A stretch of DNA of 64,000 bases. It comes from Pantanalinema rosaneae. Its GTDB lineage: Bacteria > Cyanobacteriota > Cyanobacteriia > Leptolyngbyales > Leptolyngbyaceae. The notes beneath the pieces were generated by a model. It saw nothing but the letters and a program-made list of their open reading frames with translations, ran no database searches and was not told where the DNA came from. Both the position numbers and the translations under genes were made by a program. Position 1 is the stretch's first letter, and each line of letters starts with the position of its first letter. The stretch is taken from assembly GCF_050753385.1 (NCBI RefSeq), contig NZ_JBLZFZ010000028.1, positions 26,076 to 90,075 of the forward strand. The letters run 5' to 3'. Below are positions 25,940 through 34,345 of the stretch, in pieces.

Positions 25940-27610
25940 TTAGGCAAGATACCACCGCACCCGATCGCGACGGCGATCGAGATAGATCAAATAGGGGAAC
26001 TGGGAATAGCTCTTTAAGCCGCCCGACCACCAGGGATCGAGAAACCAGTAGATCTGGTTGCCAGTAAAGCCTTCACAATATCCCTCAATCGCATCCCCCA
26101 GGCTATGGCGGTTTTGCGGATTTCTGGTCATTCTAGCGCTAATCTCGACCGGACAATACCAGGTGGTGATGGTAAACGGTCGTCCCAGCCGATCGCAAAC
26201 CTGCTGAAACTCAGTGGCTGCTTGCACAATAGAATTCACGGTCATTTGGTTGGGAGGCAGATAAACGCCACCGTGGGTCGCTTCTGCCCAGGTAAAACTG
26301 CCATTGGGAATAATTGGCGCGAATAGCTTCAGGCTTTCTAGAGTCCAGTGGCTATCCAGTTTGGGGAGAACTAACGGTTGAGGAACAGGTGGTGCGTCAG
26401 CGCTGCCCCGGCGAGCGGTTGCCATTCGCTGTTGGTGTTCTACCAGAGTTTGTATGGTTTGCTGGGGCGTAGTGAACTCATACCAGCGTTGAGCTAAATG
26501 TAGCAGGGCTTCTCGCTGGGTTTTCGTGCCACTGTAGCACTGAGGTAATCGCTGGAGGAAGTTGATTAATGCCCGATCGAGGTGTGTGGCAGCTTGGGTG
26601 AGACTGGCTGGATCTGGATGCGGTTGAGCAAATAAATCTGCATCAATCCCGAGATGAACCAGTGCCGCCGATCGCGTTTCTAATTGTTCCCAGTGCTGAA
26701 ATCCTTCTACTAGAGCATTCCGTTGATTGCCCTTGCCCTCATAGGCGTGAGGGATATGTTGGATCAGTGCCACCAGAGCAGCATCCAGAAGTTGAGGGTC
26801 AGGGGTGGGCAGCGGGTGATGGATGAGGTTCACGATCGTGGCTTCCCGAGAGGGTAACTGCCGCCATAATTGAACGGTGCGTAATAAGGCTTCGCGTTGA
26901 TGGGGATAGCCAGAGTAGCTGGCAAACACTCGATGACTGAACTGAAGCAGGGTAAGATCCAGGGTGGTCACGTCAATGTCGTGGGGATGACCATTGTAGG
27001 GCGATCGCCCCATTAGCATAGCAATCGTGGCATCTGGGGTATCCAGCTTCAGCCAAAGGCGCACCATTTCGACCAAGGCGGCACGTTGATGGGGCAGACC
27101 GAGATAATGGTTGGGTAAATGCTCGATGAACGGTGGTAATTGCTGTTCTAACGTCGCCTGATCATGCCGTAACCCGATCACCTGGAAATCATGGGCAGCA
27201 TCGCGACGGTAAGCATTCAGGAGACTGTCAAAGTCACAGGCTTCTAACTGTGCCGCCGTCGGATCGCTGGGGGGCGCAACATACCCATAGGCGATCGTGT
27301 GCAGGAATTTATCGCTATAACGACCTTGTTCGCTGTCCCAGAGATCCGTTGCTTGCCACCGCTCGGCAATGCAGTGATTTGTGAAACTGCGTAAGGTGTT
27401 GGCGGCATAGCGAATTTGTCCTGCCAGGGTTTGCACCTGGTCTGGAGCAAGGCGATTGGTAGGCGAAATCCCGAGTCCAGTTTCGCGATCGCTGAGGATG
27501 GGGCTGGTATGGGCAGCATACAAGGCCGTTAGGATCGGCTTATGAATTCCAGCCCGGATCGCTTCTTGGAGAAATAAGTCCTGACGCTGATGGGAATTGA
27601 GCGGAGGCAT
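25940..27610 (-). CDS. M15A-like peptidase with four helical repeats
   Basis: This is a 556-residue soluble protein. The N-terminal 120 residues (GIHKPILTALYAAH, then AGQIRYAANTLRSF) are of the kind seen before cyanobacterial D-Ala-D-Ala carboxypeptidase-like domains. Next come four repeats at about 160, 220, 277 and 347, each with the pattern hPxhYxGxxxQRxALhxxhxxWxxLxT. The C-terminus (about 437-556) resembles peptidase M15A, with FTWAEATHGG, TWYCPVEISARM and RHSLGDAIEGY, where His and Asp would bind zinc. The third zinc ligand is unclear. A cell-wall peptidase or binding role is inferred; there is no signal peptide. Confidence 0.75.
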   Translation of the reverse strand: MPPLNSHQRQDLFLQEAIRAGIHKPILTALYAAHTSPILSDRETGLGISPTNRLAPDQVQTLAGQIRYAANTLRSFTNHCIAERWQATDLWDSEQGRYSDKFLHTIAYGYVAPPSDPTAAQLEACDFDSLLNAYRRDAAHDFQVIGLRHDQATLEQQLPPFIEHLPNHYLGLPHQRAALVEMVRLWLKLDTPDATIAMLMGRSPYNGHPHDIDVTTLDLTLLQFSHRVFASYSGYPHQREALLRTVQLWRQLPSREATIVNLIHHPLPTPDPQLLDAALVALIQHIPHAYEGKGNQRNALVEGFQHWEQLETRSAALVHLGIDADLFAQPHPDPASLTQAATHLDRALINFLQRLPQCYSGTKTQREALLHLAQRWYEFTTPQQTIQTLVEHQQRMATARRGSADAPPVPQPLVLPKLDSHWTLESLKLFAPIIPNGSFTWAEATHGGVYLPPNQMTVNSIVQAATEFQQVCDRLGRPFTITTWYCPVEISARMTRNPQNRHSLGDAIEGYCEGFTGNQIYWFLDPWWSGGLKSYSQFPYLIYLDRRRDRVRWYLA

Positions 27611-27623
27611 AGGACGGATGGCG

Positions 27624-28415
27624 TTAATCTACCTCATCGGGATTGATTCCCTGCGATCGCAGATAGGTCGCTAAGCGATCGGCGCGTTGCCTTTCCTGCT
27701 CAGCGCGTTGCCTTTCCTGCTCAGCGCGTTGCTTTTCCTGCTCAGCGCGTTGCCTTTCCTGCTCAATCTGCTCCACTGCCCACGGGAGTAAATCACCCGC
27801 TTCAGTCCACCATCGCAACCAATAGCCGGTTCGTTCTTCTTTAGTACCGCGCCATGTGCCCAAAAATAGTTGCATCTCAGCTAACCAGTGGCGACCATCG
27901 TAATTCGGTTGCTCTAATTCGTAGCGTCCGGCAGTGAAGCGGTAAACTTCCAGCAAGCCAGTGGCTGGTTCAAAAATGATGTAAACAGGGACATTTAAAA
28001 CCTGTTCATAAAAAAACCACTTGCCCAGAGGCGGGGTGCGCTTGACGGAATATTCTCCTCCTTCAGTCTCAGAGAGAAATTCCATTACAACGGTCGGAAT
28101 GTCACCTTCTAGATGCGGGGTATAGCTTTTGCGCTCTTTTCCAGGCTCTAAAACCCTTGAGACATAGACCCAATCTGGCGCTTTAATCACCAATTCCTGA
28201 TTCACCGTGGCACAGAGTCCGAAATTGGACGCAATCAGCATCTGAGGCTGAATATAGTTTGCCAGCTCCAGGCTTTCTCGCAAGGCTCCAGCAATCAAAG
28301 GTTGACCTGTATTTTCCACGGGGGTGTCATCAAGTTGAAAATCGTCTGGCAGGGGTTCCCATGTGATCGTGAGGGAAGAGTGCTGGGTCGCGGTTGGGGT
28401 AGGGGAAGTAACCAT
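27624..28415 (-). CDS. Uma2-family (DUF820) putative endonuclease
   Basis: This 263-residue protein belongs to the PD-(D/E)xK-like Uma2 family, which is expanded in cyanobacteria. Recognisable parts are VIKAPDWVYVS near 73, PTVVMEFLSETEG near 105 (acidic metal-site region) and PPLGKWFFYEQVLNVPVYII near 125. The C-terminal tail is a charged coiled coil of four near-identical 7-residue units (ERQRAEQ), encoded by 21-base repeats. No partner toxin or antitoxin is adjacent. The catalytic activity and role of Uma2 proteins are not well established. Confidence 0.87.
   Translation of the reverse strand: MVTSPTPTATQHSSLTITWEPLPDDFQLDDTPVENTGQPLIAGALRESLELANYIQPQMLIASNFGLCATVNQELVIKAPDWVYVSRVLEPGKERKSYTPHLEGDIPTVVMEFLSETEGGEYSVKRTPPLGKWFFYEQVLNVPVYIIFEPATGLLEVYRFTAGRYELEQPNYDGRHWLAEMQLFLGTWRGTKEERTGYWLRWWTEAGDLLPWAVEQIEQERQRAEQEKQRAEQERQRAEQERQRADRLATYLRSQGINPDEVD
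27682..27765. repeat. four tandem 21-bp repeats inside the Uma2 gene
   Basis: The unit GCGCGTTGCCTTTCCTGCTCA occurs four times in a row, with one T/C difference in the third. It encodes the ERQRAEQ-type heptads, so copy-number change would keep the frame and only lengthen the coiled coil. Confidence 0.9.
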
Positions 28416-28551
28416 AGCCTGCCTGGGTTGCGATCGATGATCTTGATTTTAGCGCTGGCAGTAGGACGGATCCGAATTAATCACAGTCGGCAACAATATC
28501 CTGTAGGGGTTAACTTGCGATTGGGATGACAACTTTTGAACCGGGTGACAG

Positions 28552-28707
28552 TTATTTTGTCGCGGTTAGCTCGATCGCGGGAGTGACAATGCTGGAAAGG
28601 GCGGCTTTAGGTTGGGCAACCCAGGAGAGCAGGGCAACCAGAGCTAAGAAACCGAAGAGCAGGGCACTGGTTTGGACGAAGAGAGGAAATTCAGAACTCC
28701 GTTGCAT
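28552..28707 (-). CDS. 51-residue single-pass membrane protein, unnamed
   Basis: A short frame starts at an ATG (28705-28707) with a perfect GGAGG site 6 bases upstream and ends at a TAA (28552). The protein begins MQRSSEFPLFVQTSALLFG and has one hydrophobic segment (about 12-31), then a short soluble tail (about 33-51). The size and layout resemble small photosystem or NDH-1 subunits, but I do not recognise any of them. The strong ribosome site and the clean hydrophobic profile support it as real. It lies alone between the Uma2 gene and the paired small genes. Confidence 0.65.
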   Translation of the reverse strand: MQRSSEFPLFVQTSALLFGFLALVALLSWVAQPKAALSSIVTPAIELTATK

Positions 28708-28878
28708 ATCGAACCTCCTGGTGAATTGGGCAAGTTAGTTAACTGGGGCTATACCTTTAATCATCTCGGATGTGGGTGATTCCTGACGTGATTCACATCT
28801 GTTCATCCTGTGAGTTTTAGACCCGTAACGAGTGACTTGAGTTCCTATAAGCTGTGATCGGTAACACTCCTCGGTGGC

Positions 28879-29052
28879 TTACGCGATCGGGCGGATCATT
28901 CCGGTTGCCAAAGCATTGAGTAGCTCATCGATCGCGGCTAGTTCTGTATCACTAAACTCGGTTGATGCCAATAGTCTATTAATACCGCGCTCTACGGACA
29001 TCGGTAAAACTCCGGTATCTAACACCTGTTTAATCAGATGAACCAATTGCAT
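28879..29052 (-). CDS. 57-residue small hypothetical protein
   Basis: The frame starts at an ATG (29050-29052), 21 bases after the stop of the 71-residue gene at 29074-29289, and ends with TAA at 28879. It opens MQLVHLIKQVLDTGVLPMSVE and is helical, with a second acidic helix (about 30-50, FSDTELAAIDELLNALATG). I have a general memory of similar small cyanobacterial proteins of unknown function, often in pairs. It probably forms an operon with the upstream small gene. Confidence 0.65.
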   Translation of the reverse strand: MQLVHLIKQVLDTGVLPMSVERGINRLLASTEFSDTELAAIDELLNALATGMIRPIA

Positions 29053-29073
29053 AAGTAGATCCCCGCAGGTAAA

Positions 29074-29289
29074 TTACGAAATCACCGAAAGGTCGTTCAC
29101 TACTTGGACACGTCCATGCCGCAGCGCATAAAGCAGGCGATCGACCATTTGCCGATCTTCCTCACTCATGACCTCACCCAGAAGTGCCGCTTGAATGCCA
29201 TATCGATCCGCCAGGGTCATAACATGCGTGGTACTGACTTGAGCAAATAATTCGGAGAGTGCGGTGGGTAGGAGGCAGAGAGGAATCAT
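29074..29289 (-). CDS. 71-residue small hypothetical protein
   Basis: I use the ATG at 29289 (MIPLCLLPTALSELF). The longer open frame to 29445 lacks a plausible ribosome site and has an unusual composition. The protein is helical, with DRYGIQAALLGE near 30 and EEDRQMVDRLLYALRHGRVQVV near 45-66. Its C-terminal helix and the neighbour's second helix have similar spacing of acidic and Leu residues, so the two may be distant paralogues or partners. Function unknown. Confidence 0.68.
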   Translation of the reverse strand: MIPLCLLPTALSELFAQVSTTHVMTLADRYGIQAALLGEVMSEEDRQMVDRLLYALRHGRVQVVNDLSVIS

Positions 29290-29529
29290 GGGGACGATGA
29301 GTGAACTCGATAGTATTACTATCGCTGGTGGGGCTGGGATCGGGCGTGATGCATAGGGTGGCTCGATCGTGATCTGCCAATTGCCTGAATGTGATGAGCC
29401 AGAAGCCAGGTGGGTGATAGGGATCACGGGAACCCGAAATAACAAAGCAGGATGAACTGGATGTCCACCCTGCTGTTCAGGTTAATTTGACTGGCTAATC
29501 TAACATTGGATCTGCCAGCAGCCCACCGC

Positions 29530-30165
29530 TTACTTATTCGGCTGAGGAGTCATGCGCAAGTAGGGTCTGATTTCAGTTACCCCTTTGGGGAATTTCTGTT
29601 TGGCTTCTTCCGTGGGGATAGAAGGCACAACCACACAGTCATCACCATCTTTCCAGTTGACCGGCGTTGCCACACTGTAGTTGTCGGTGAGTTGTAACGA
29701 GTCGATCACCCGCAGGATTTCGTCAAAGTTACGTCCGGTGCTGGGAGGATAGGTAATGGTCAAACGCAGTTTTCTCTGCGGATCAATTACGAACACTGTC
29801 CGCACTGTCACCTTGGCATTGGCATTAGGGTGAATCATGTCATACAGATCCGACACCTTTTTGTCGGCATCCGCCAGGATCGGGTAGTTCAGGGTGGTAT
29901 TTTGAGTGTCGTTAATGTCCCCAATCCAACCCTTGTGGGATTCCACATCATCGATACTTAGGGCAATGACTTTGACATTCCGCTTATCGAACTCTGGCTT
30001 GAGCTTGGCTACTTCACCGAGCTCGGTGGTGCAAACGGGGGTATAGTCGGCGGGGTGAGAGAAGAGCACGACCCAGCTATCGCCTGCCCAATCATAAAAA
30101 TTAATATCCCCTTCGTTTGACTGTTGGGTAAAGTTTGGCACTGTGTCGCCTAGTCGGAGCGTCAT
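29530..30165 (-). CDS. 1-Cys peroxiredoxin
   Basis: This 211-residue protein is a Prx6-type 1-Cys peroxiredoxin. The peroxidatic Cys is in DYTPVCTTELGE near 45, with VLFSHPAD before it. DPQRKLRLTITYPPSTGRNFDE (about 128-149) is the family's C-terminal region containing the conserved Arg and the Tyr-Pro-Pro motif. It reduces hydrogen peroxide and organic peroxides; the reductant varies. No resolving Cys is seen in the C-terminus. The gene stands alone, and 513 bases without a gene lie before the next one. Confidence 0.94.
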   Translation of the reverse strand: MTLRLGDTVPNFTQQSNEGDINFYDWAGDSWVVLFSHPADYTPVCTTELGEVAKLKPEFDKRNVKVIALSIDDVESHKGWIGDINDTQNTTLNYPILADADKKVSDLYDMIHPNANAKVTVRTVFVIDPQRKLRLTITYPPSTGRNFDEILRVIDSLQLTDNYSVATPVNWKDGDDCVVVPSIPTEEAKQKFPKGVTEIRPYLRMTPQPNK

Positions 30166-30678
30166 AAGCGAATTTCCTTCGGAGTTGCAAGAACGAGAGT
30201 CTAAAGAGTTTAACTCTATTTACTCTGTGATCATGCCATAAAACCCAGTTTCCCGGTCGGAGTTTAGATCTATTTATAATTTCGACGAAATCCTGAAGGG
30301 CTGATAAAACTTATGGGTAACTACCCAAGAGTAATGTGAAGATAATGTCAAGATAGGGGGAGCCAACGATCGAGTCTGGGCTGAGATTTGGGCTTTATAA
30401 GCGTAAGGATTGGGTTCAAGCGGCAGTGCTGCTGTAGTCAGGTTTTAGATTATGCAGAGTTTAAATCAGTTATTTAGGTTGGCTAAAGATTGTCCGGAGC
30501 GGTGCGTAATTCTTCGATACGGGGTAATAGAGCCCATTTATGACGGCTAGTTCCTGCGATCGCTGGCTTTCTTCATCAGAAACACAGAAGTCTGTGAAAA
30601 AATTATGCAAAGCTGGCGATAATTAGCCTGAACAAGATAGCAATAAGAAACAAATCCATCCGCATCACACCTGAATTC
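30166..30678. other. 513-base intergenic region between divergent genes
   Basis: It must contain the promoter of the peroxiredoxin gene and that of the exporter operon. A 33-codon open frame at 30451-30549 (MQSLNQLFRL...) has no ribosome site and is not called. No repeat or RNA gene was recognised. Confidence 0.5.
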
Positions 30679-31440
30679 ATGGAATCCAAAGCTCTTTTGA
30701 TCGTAGATGAACAGCCCCTCACGCTGAGACAGTGCCTGAAGTACTTGCAAATGGGCGGCAAGCTGCAACCGTTCATCGGTGACATTCTCAAGCAGTATGT
30801 GATTGAGCGGGAATTGGAAACTCGCCAGGATCTGGACATTAACCAGGCAACCGTGGAACAGGCAGTGGTTGATTTTCGCTTACAGCAAAAGCTGACCGAT
30901 CCCAAATCGTTTCAAGAATGGCTGAATCGGAATGGTACCACCTATGAGTTATTTCATAGCCAGATCGTCAATGGCTTTAAGCTAGAAAAGCTCAAAAGCC
31001 AGATTGCCGAAGCGCGGTTACAGGAATATTTTATTGAGCGTAAATTACTGCTCGATCGGGTGGTGCTATCCCGGATTGTGGTAGCCAGTAAGGAGTTAGC
31101 TGAAGAACTCCATACGCAAATTAATGAGGGTGCTAATTTTGAACAGATTGCCCGTGAATACTCAACATCTGATGAGCGTGTTGCCAATGGCATGATGGGA
31201 CCCGTGAGTCGAGGGACTTTACCAGACGTGCTACGGGCGGCGATCGATTCTGCGAATCCGGGAGAATTGGTCGGACCGATCGAAGTTGAGAGTTATTGGG
31301 CAATCTTTCGAGTAGAACAGTTTTTGCCTGCCACATTAGAAGATGGACAGCTTAAACAGGCGTTGCAAAACGAACTATTTGAGCGCTGGCTGGCAGAAAA
31401 AATTCAAACAATGACAGTCAAGTTGCAGGTGAGCGAATGA
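30679..31440 (+). CDS. parvulin-type peptidylprolyl isomerase
   Basis: This 253-residue protein has an N-terminal SurA-like helical part (about 1-110) and a PpiC/parvulin domain (about 112-215), with LSRIVVASKELAEELHTQI, FEQIAREYST and GPVSRGTLP. There is no signal peptide, so it is probably cytoplasmic, unlike SurA and PrsA. Its last codon overlaps the first codon of the ABC exporter gene (ATGA at 31437-31440), so the two are translationally coupled. Isomerase genes placed directly before HlyB-type exporters are a known cyanobacterial arrangement; a role in keeping export substrates unfolded or ready is inferred. Confidence 0.88.
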   Translation: MESKALLIVDEQPLTLRQCLKYLQMGGKLQPFIGDILKQYVIERELETRQDLDINQATVEQAVVDFRLQQKLTDPKSFQEWLNRNGTTYELFHSQIVNGFKLEKLKSQIAEARLQEYFIERKLLLDRVVLSRIVVASKELAEELHTQINEGANFEQIAREYSTSDERVANGMMGPVSRGTLPDVLRAAIDSANPGELVGPIEVESYWAIFRVEQFLPATLEDGQLKQALQNELFERWLAEKIQTMTVKLQVSE

Positions 31441-33995
31441 TTGCTAACGACCTAACCACTAACTTGCCTTGGGATGCCCCCCCGCTCAGTTTCTTAAATC
31501 CAGAACAGCAGGTTCGGTTTAAGCAGCAGGCAGAGGTGCGTCGCTTTAGCATGGGTGAAATGATTTGGTCTACCGATGCCCCCGGTTGCCAGATCCTCGT
31601 CATGACTGGCAAGGTGCGCCTGGTGCCAGAAGAGGGGCAGTCCATGCTATTGAAGCCCGGGGATTGGTTAGGCGATCTGCTCGACTTGCCAGGATTTTGG
31701 AAAGCTAGAGCCGCCGATAAAGAAGTCACAGTGGTTGTGTGGCAAACCCAACTGTGGAGTACGCTGGTTTCCCCAGACCTCGATCGCTTTTGGGCAACTC
31801 AACGGGGTCGCTATCAACCCCAGGGAGTGAGTACCCGTCAGCCGTTTTCAGGCTTTCCGTTTGTTCCTGGTGTGAATACGGCGGCGGCGTGTTTAACGAT
31901 GGTGGCAAACCATCTACAAAACTCCTCCCAACTCGAATGGGTGCAGCGTCAGCTTCGGGGACAGCGCCCGCCAGAGGTGGCAGAAGCGGCGGAAAAAATG
32001 GGATTTCACCTGCGACGGATTCAAACTACCTGGAATGATTTGCGTCTGCATAACTTTCCGATGTTGATGCAGTGGCGTGATGCTCCGGCAACGGCGACCA
32101 ATGGCGCTAAAGCGACATCCCATTGGGTGGTGGTGTATACCGTCAAGGGCGATCGGCTGGTAATTGCCGACCCCCTCAATCCAGATTTGACCTGTGAAAG
32201 TGTACCCAAGGCAATGGTAGAAGCGGCTTGGGACGGTCAACTTTGGCAGGTAGAAACTATCCAGAAGCAAGAGCGCTTTAATCTCGGCTGGTTTTTACCA
32301 GCAGTATGGAGATATCGCACTCTGCTGTCTGAAGTGCTGTTTGCCTCTTTCACACTGCAAATCCTGGGGCTGATTAGCCCAGTGATTACCCAGGTGGTGA
32401 TCGATAAGGTGATGGTGCAGGGTAGCTTATCGACTCTGGATGTGATGGCATTTGCCATGCTCACCGTTGCCTTATTTGAAGCTCTTTTAGGAACACTGCG
32501 GTTATTTATCTTTACCCATACCGCCCGTCGCCTCGATCTCAGCTTATCTGCCCAATTGTTCCGTCACTTAATGCGGTTACCGTTGTCCTATTTTGAGGCG
32601 CGACGGGTGGGTGATACTGTGGCACGGGTGCAGGAGCTAGAGAATATTCGCCAATTTTTGACCGGGACAGCCTTAACGGTCGTGCTGGACTCCTTCTTTG
32701 CGGTGGTATATCTGGCGATCATGCTGTACTACAGCATCCCCCTAACATTTGTGGCTCTAGCGGTTATTCCCTTATTTGCCATCCTGACACTTGTAGCAAC
32801 GCCGATTCTGCGGAACTGGTTAAATGAAACCTTTAACCGCAGTGCGGATAGCCAGTCATTCCTGGTAGAAACCGTGACGGGGATTCATTCCGTGAAAGCC
32901 CATACGGCGGAACGGGCATCCCGCGAACGGTGGGAAGGTCTATTTGCCCGGTTCGTGCGAACTAGCTTTAAAGCTTCGACGACCTCTAACATCAGCAACA
33001 ATATTGCTGACTTTTTAACGAATCTTTCCTACCTGCTGATTCTGTGGTTTGGGGCACATTTAGTGATTGATCAAAAGTTCACGATCGGTCAATTAGTGGC
33101 GTTCCAAATGTTCTCCAACCGGATGACTGGGCCATTATTACGCCTGGTTCAACTGTGGCAGAATCTACAACAGGTCTTGTTGTCAGTCGATCGCATTGGC
33201 GACATTCTCAACTCTGCTCCTGAGGCAGAAGCTGGGACTGGCTTAGTCCTTCCTCCTCTGAAGGGTAACGTTGCGTTTGACCAAATCTTTTTCCGGTATC
33301 AACCGAATCAGGAACCTGTATTGCGAGGCATCTCGTTTACAGTAGAACCGGGAATGCTAGTCGGGGTTGTTGGTCGCAGTGGCTCGGGTAAGAGTACCCT
33401 GTCTAAACTACTGCAAGCCCTGTATCCACCAGAGTCAGGACGGATTTTGGTAGACGGCTTTGATGTCAAAAGTGCCGATCTGTTTTCCCTCAGAAAGCAA
33501 ATTGCCGTCGTGCTACAAGAAGACTTTCTGTTTAATGGCAGTGTTCTCGACAACATTAGTTTAGGAAACCCCGATATTTCCGCCGAACAGGTTGTAGAAG
33601 CTGCCCGTTTAGCTGCTGCCCACGATTTCATCAGTGAACTGACCCATGGTTATGAAACCAATGTGGGAGAGCGGGGGACTTCCCTATCCGGAGGACAGCG
33701 CCAGCGGGTTGCACTTGCTCGCTTGTTTTTGTCTCAAGCGCCAATTTTAGTCTTGGATGAAGCCACCAGCGCCCTGGATAGTGAGACGGAGCAACAAGTG
33801 TTGCAAAATCTCCAACGGGTTTCCAAGGATCGGACTGTATTTCTAATTGCTCACCGATTTGCTCCATTACGAAAAGCCGACCTGATTCTAGTTTTAGAGA
33901 AGGGGGTGCTGGTGGAAAAGGGCACCCATGATGAGCTACTTCAACGCAAAGGGCTATATTATTCCCTCTATCAGCGTCAGCAAGCAGCGGTTTAA
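31437..33995 (+). CDS. type I secretion ABC exporter with cNMP-like and degenerate C39 domains
   Basis: This 852-residue protein has a cyclic-nucleotide-binding-like domain (about 20-125, with FSMGEMIWS and LLKPGDWLGDLL) and a peptidase C39-like domain (about 140-275). The latter reads VNTAAACLTMV, so Thr stands at the catalytic Cys position and proteolysis is unlikely. The exporter transmembrane domain (about 285-565) and the nucleotide-binding domain follow, with Walker A GRSGSGKST near 645, signature LSGGQRQR near 751, Walker B ILVLDEATS near 772 and the IAHR loop near 805, all intact. It resembles HlyB-type exporters of RTX-like or adhesin substrates. The giant exoprotein downstream is the likely cargo. 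No HlyD-type adaptor gene is present here. Confidence 0.93.
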   Translation: MIANDLTTNLPWDAPPLSFLNPEQQVRFKQQAEVRRFSMGEMIWSTDAPGCQILVMTGKVRLVPEEGQSMLLKPGDWLGDLLDLPGFWKARAADKEVTVVVWQTQLWSTLVSPDLDRFWATQRGRYQPQGVSTRQPFSGFPFVPGVNTAAACLTMVANHLQNSSQLEWVQRQLRGQRPPEVAEAAEKMGFHLRRIQTTWNDLRLHNFPMLMQWRDAPATATNGAKATSHWVVVYTVKGDRLVIADPLNPDLTCESVPKAMVEAAWDGQLWQVETIQKQERFNLGWFLPAVWRYRTLLSEVLFASFTLQILGLISPVITQVVIDKVMVQGSLSTLDVMAFAMLTVALFEALLGTLRLFIFTHTARRLDLSLSAQLFRHLMRLPLSYFEARRVGDTVARVQELENIRQFLTGTALTVVLDSFFAVVYLAIMLYYSIPLTFVALAVIPLFAILTLVATPILRNWLNETFNRSADSQSFLVETVTGIHSVKAHTAERASRERWEGLFARFVRTSFKASTTSNISNNIADFLTNLSYLLILWFGAHLVIDQKFTIGQLVAFQMFSNRMTGPLLRLVQLWQNLQQVLLSVDRIGDILNSAPEAEAGTGLVLPPLKGNVAFDQIFFRYQPNQEPVLRGISFTVEPGMLVGVVGRSGSGKSTLSKLLQALYPPESGRILVDGFDVKSADLFSLRKQIAVVLQEDFLFNGSVLDNISLGNPDISAEQVVEAARLAAAHDFISELTHGYETNVGERGTSLSGGQRQRVALARLFLSQAPILVLDEATSALDSETEQQVLQNLQRVSKDRTVFLIAHRFAPLRKADLILVLEKGVLVEKGTHDELLQRKGLYYSLYQRQQAAV

Positions 33996-34002
33996 CTCCC
34001 AA

Positions 34003-34312
34003 CAGTTTGGATACATTGATCCATCCTCTCAGGGTAAAGGTTTTGAAGCTCTGGTTCTTGTCAGTAGCCTAAAAACTTCTACCCTGATTGTTTTATGAGC
34101 TTAGCTTGTCCTCAACTTCGAGTGGCAATTAGGTCGCTTTATAGAGTGAAGGGCCTTAGGTAAGTGAAAATTATTTCACGGTCGAATTAAGATGCTACGA
34201 TTAAAGTTTTCTCCGGAATTTCTGTAACTTCCTTGTAGTAATTGAGTTAGGGGAGATCTGTAAAGATCTACGAATTTTGTCAGTAAGAATGTACTTGGAG
34301 GGCAGAATAGCT
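34003..34312. other. 310-base gap before the exoprotein gene
   Basis: This lies between the exporter and the giant gene. I see no clear terminator, so read-through is possible. GGAGGG at 34297-34302 is the strongest ribosome site here, and it fits the short leader frame at 34313 better than the exoprotein start. Confidence 0.5.
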
Positions 34313-34345
34313 ATGCCATTGTTCCGTGGTGATAGCGATGCCTGA
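34313..34345 (+). CDS. 10-codon leader ORF overlapping the exoprotein start
   Basis: ATG CCA TTG ... GCC TGA encodes MPLFRGDSDA and is preceded by GGAGGG 10 bases upstream. It ends inside the exoprotein gene: the exoprotein ATG at 34338 starts before the leader TGA at 34343, a coupling layout. Another reading is that a one-base error or frameshift joins MPLFRGDSDA to the exoprotein, which continues DNVGNTLSQAQ. I cannot choose between these from sequence alone. Confidence 0.4.
   Translation: MPLFRGDSDA

Noticed and set aside
30451..30549. 33-codon frame MQSLNQLFRL... before the exporter operon
   Set aside because: No ribosome site and no recognisable feature; could be chance.
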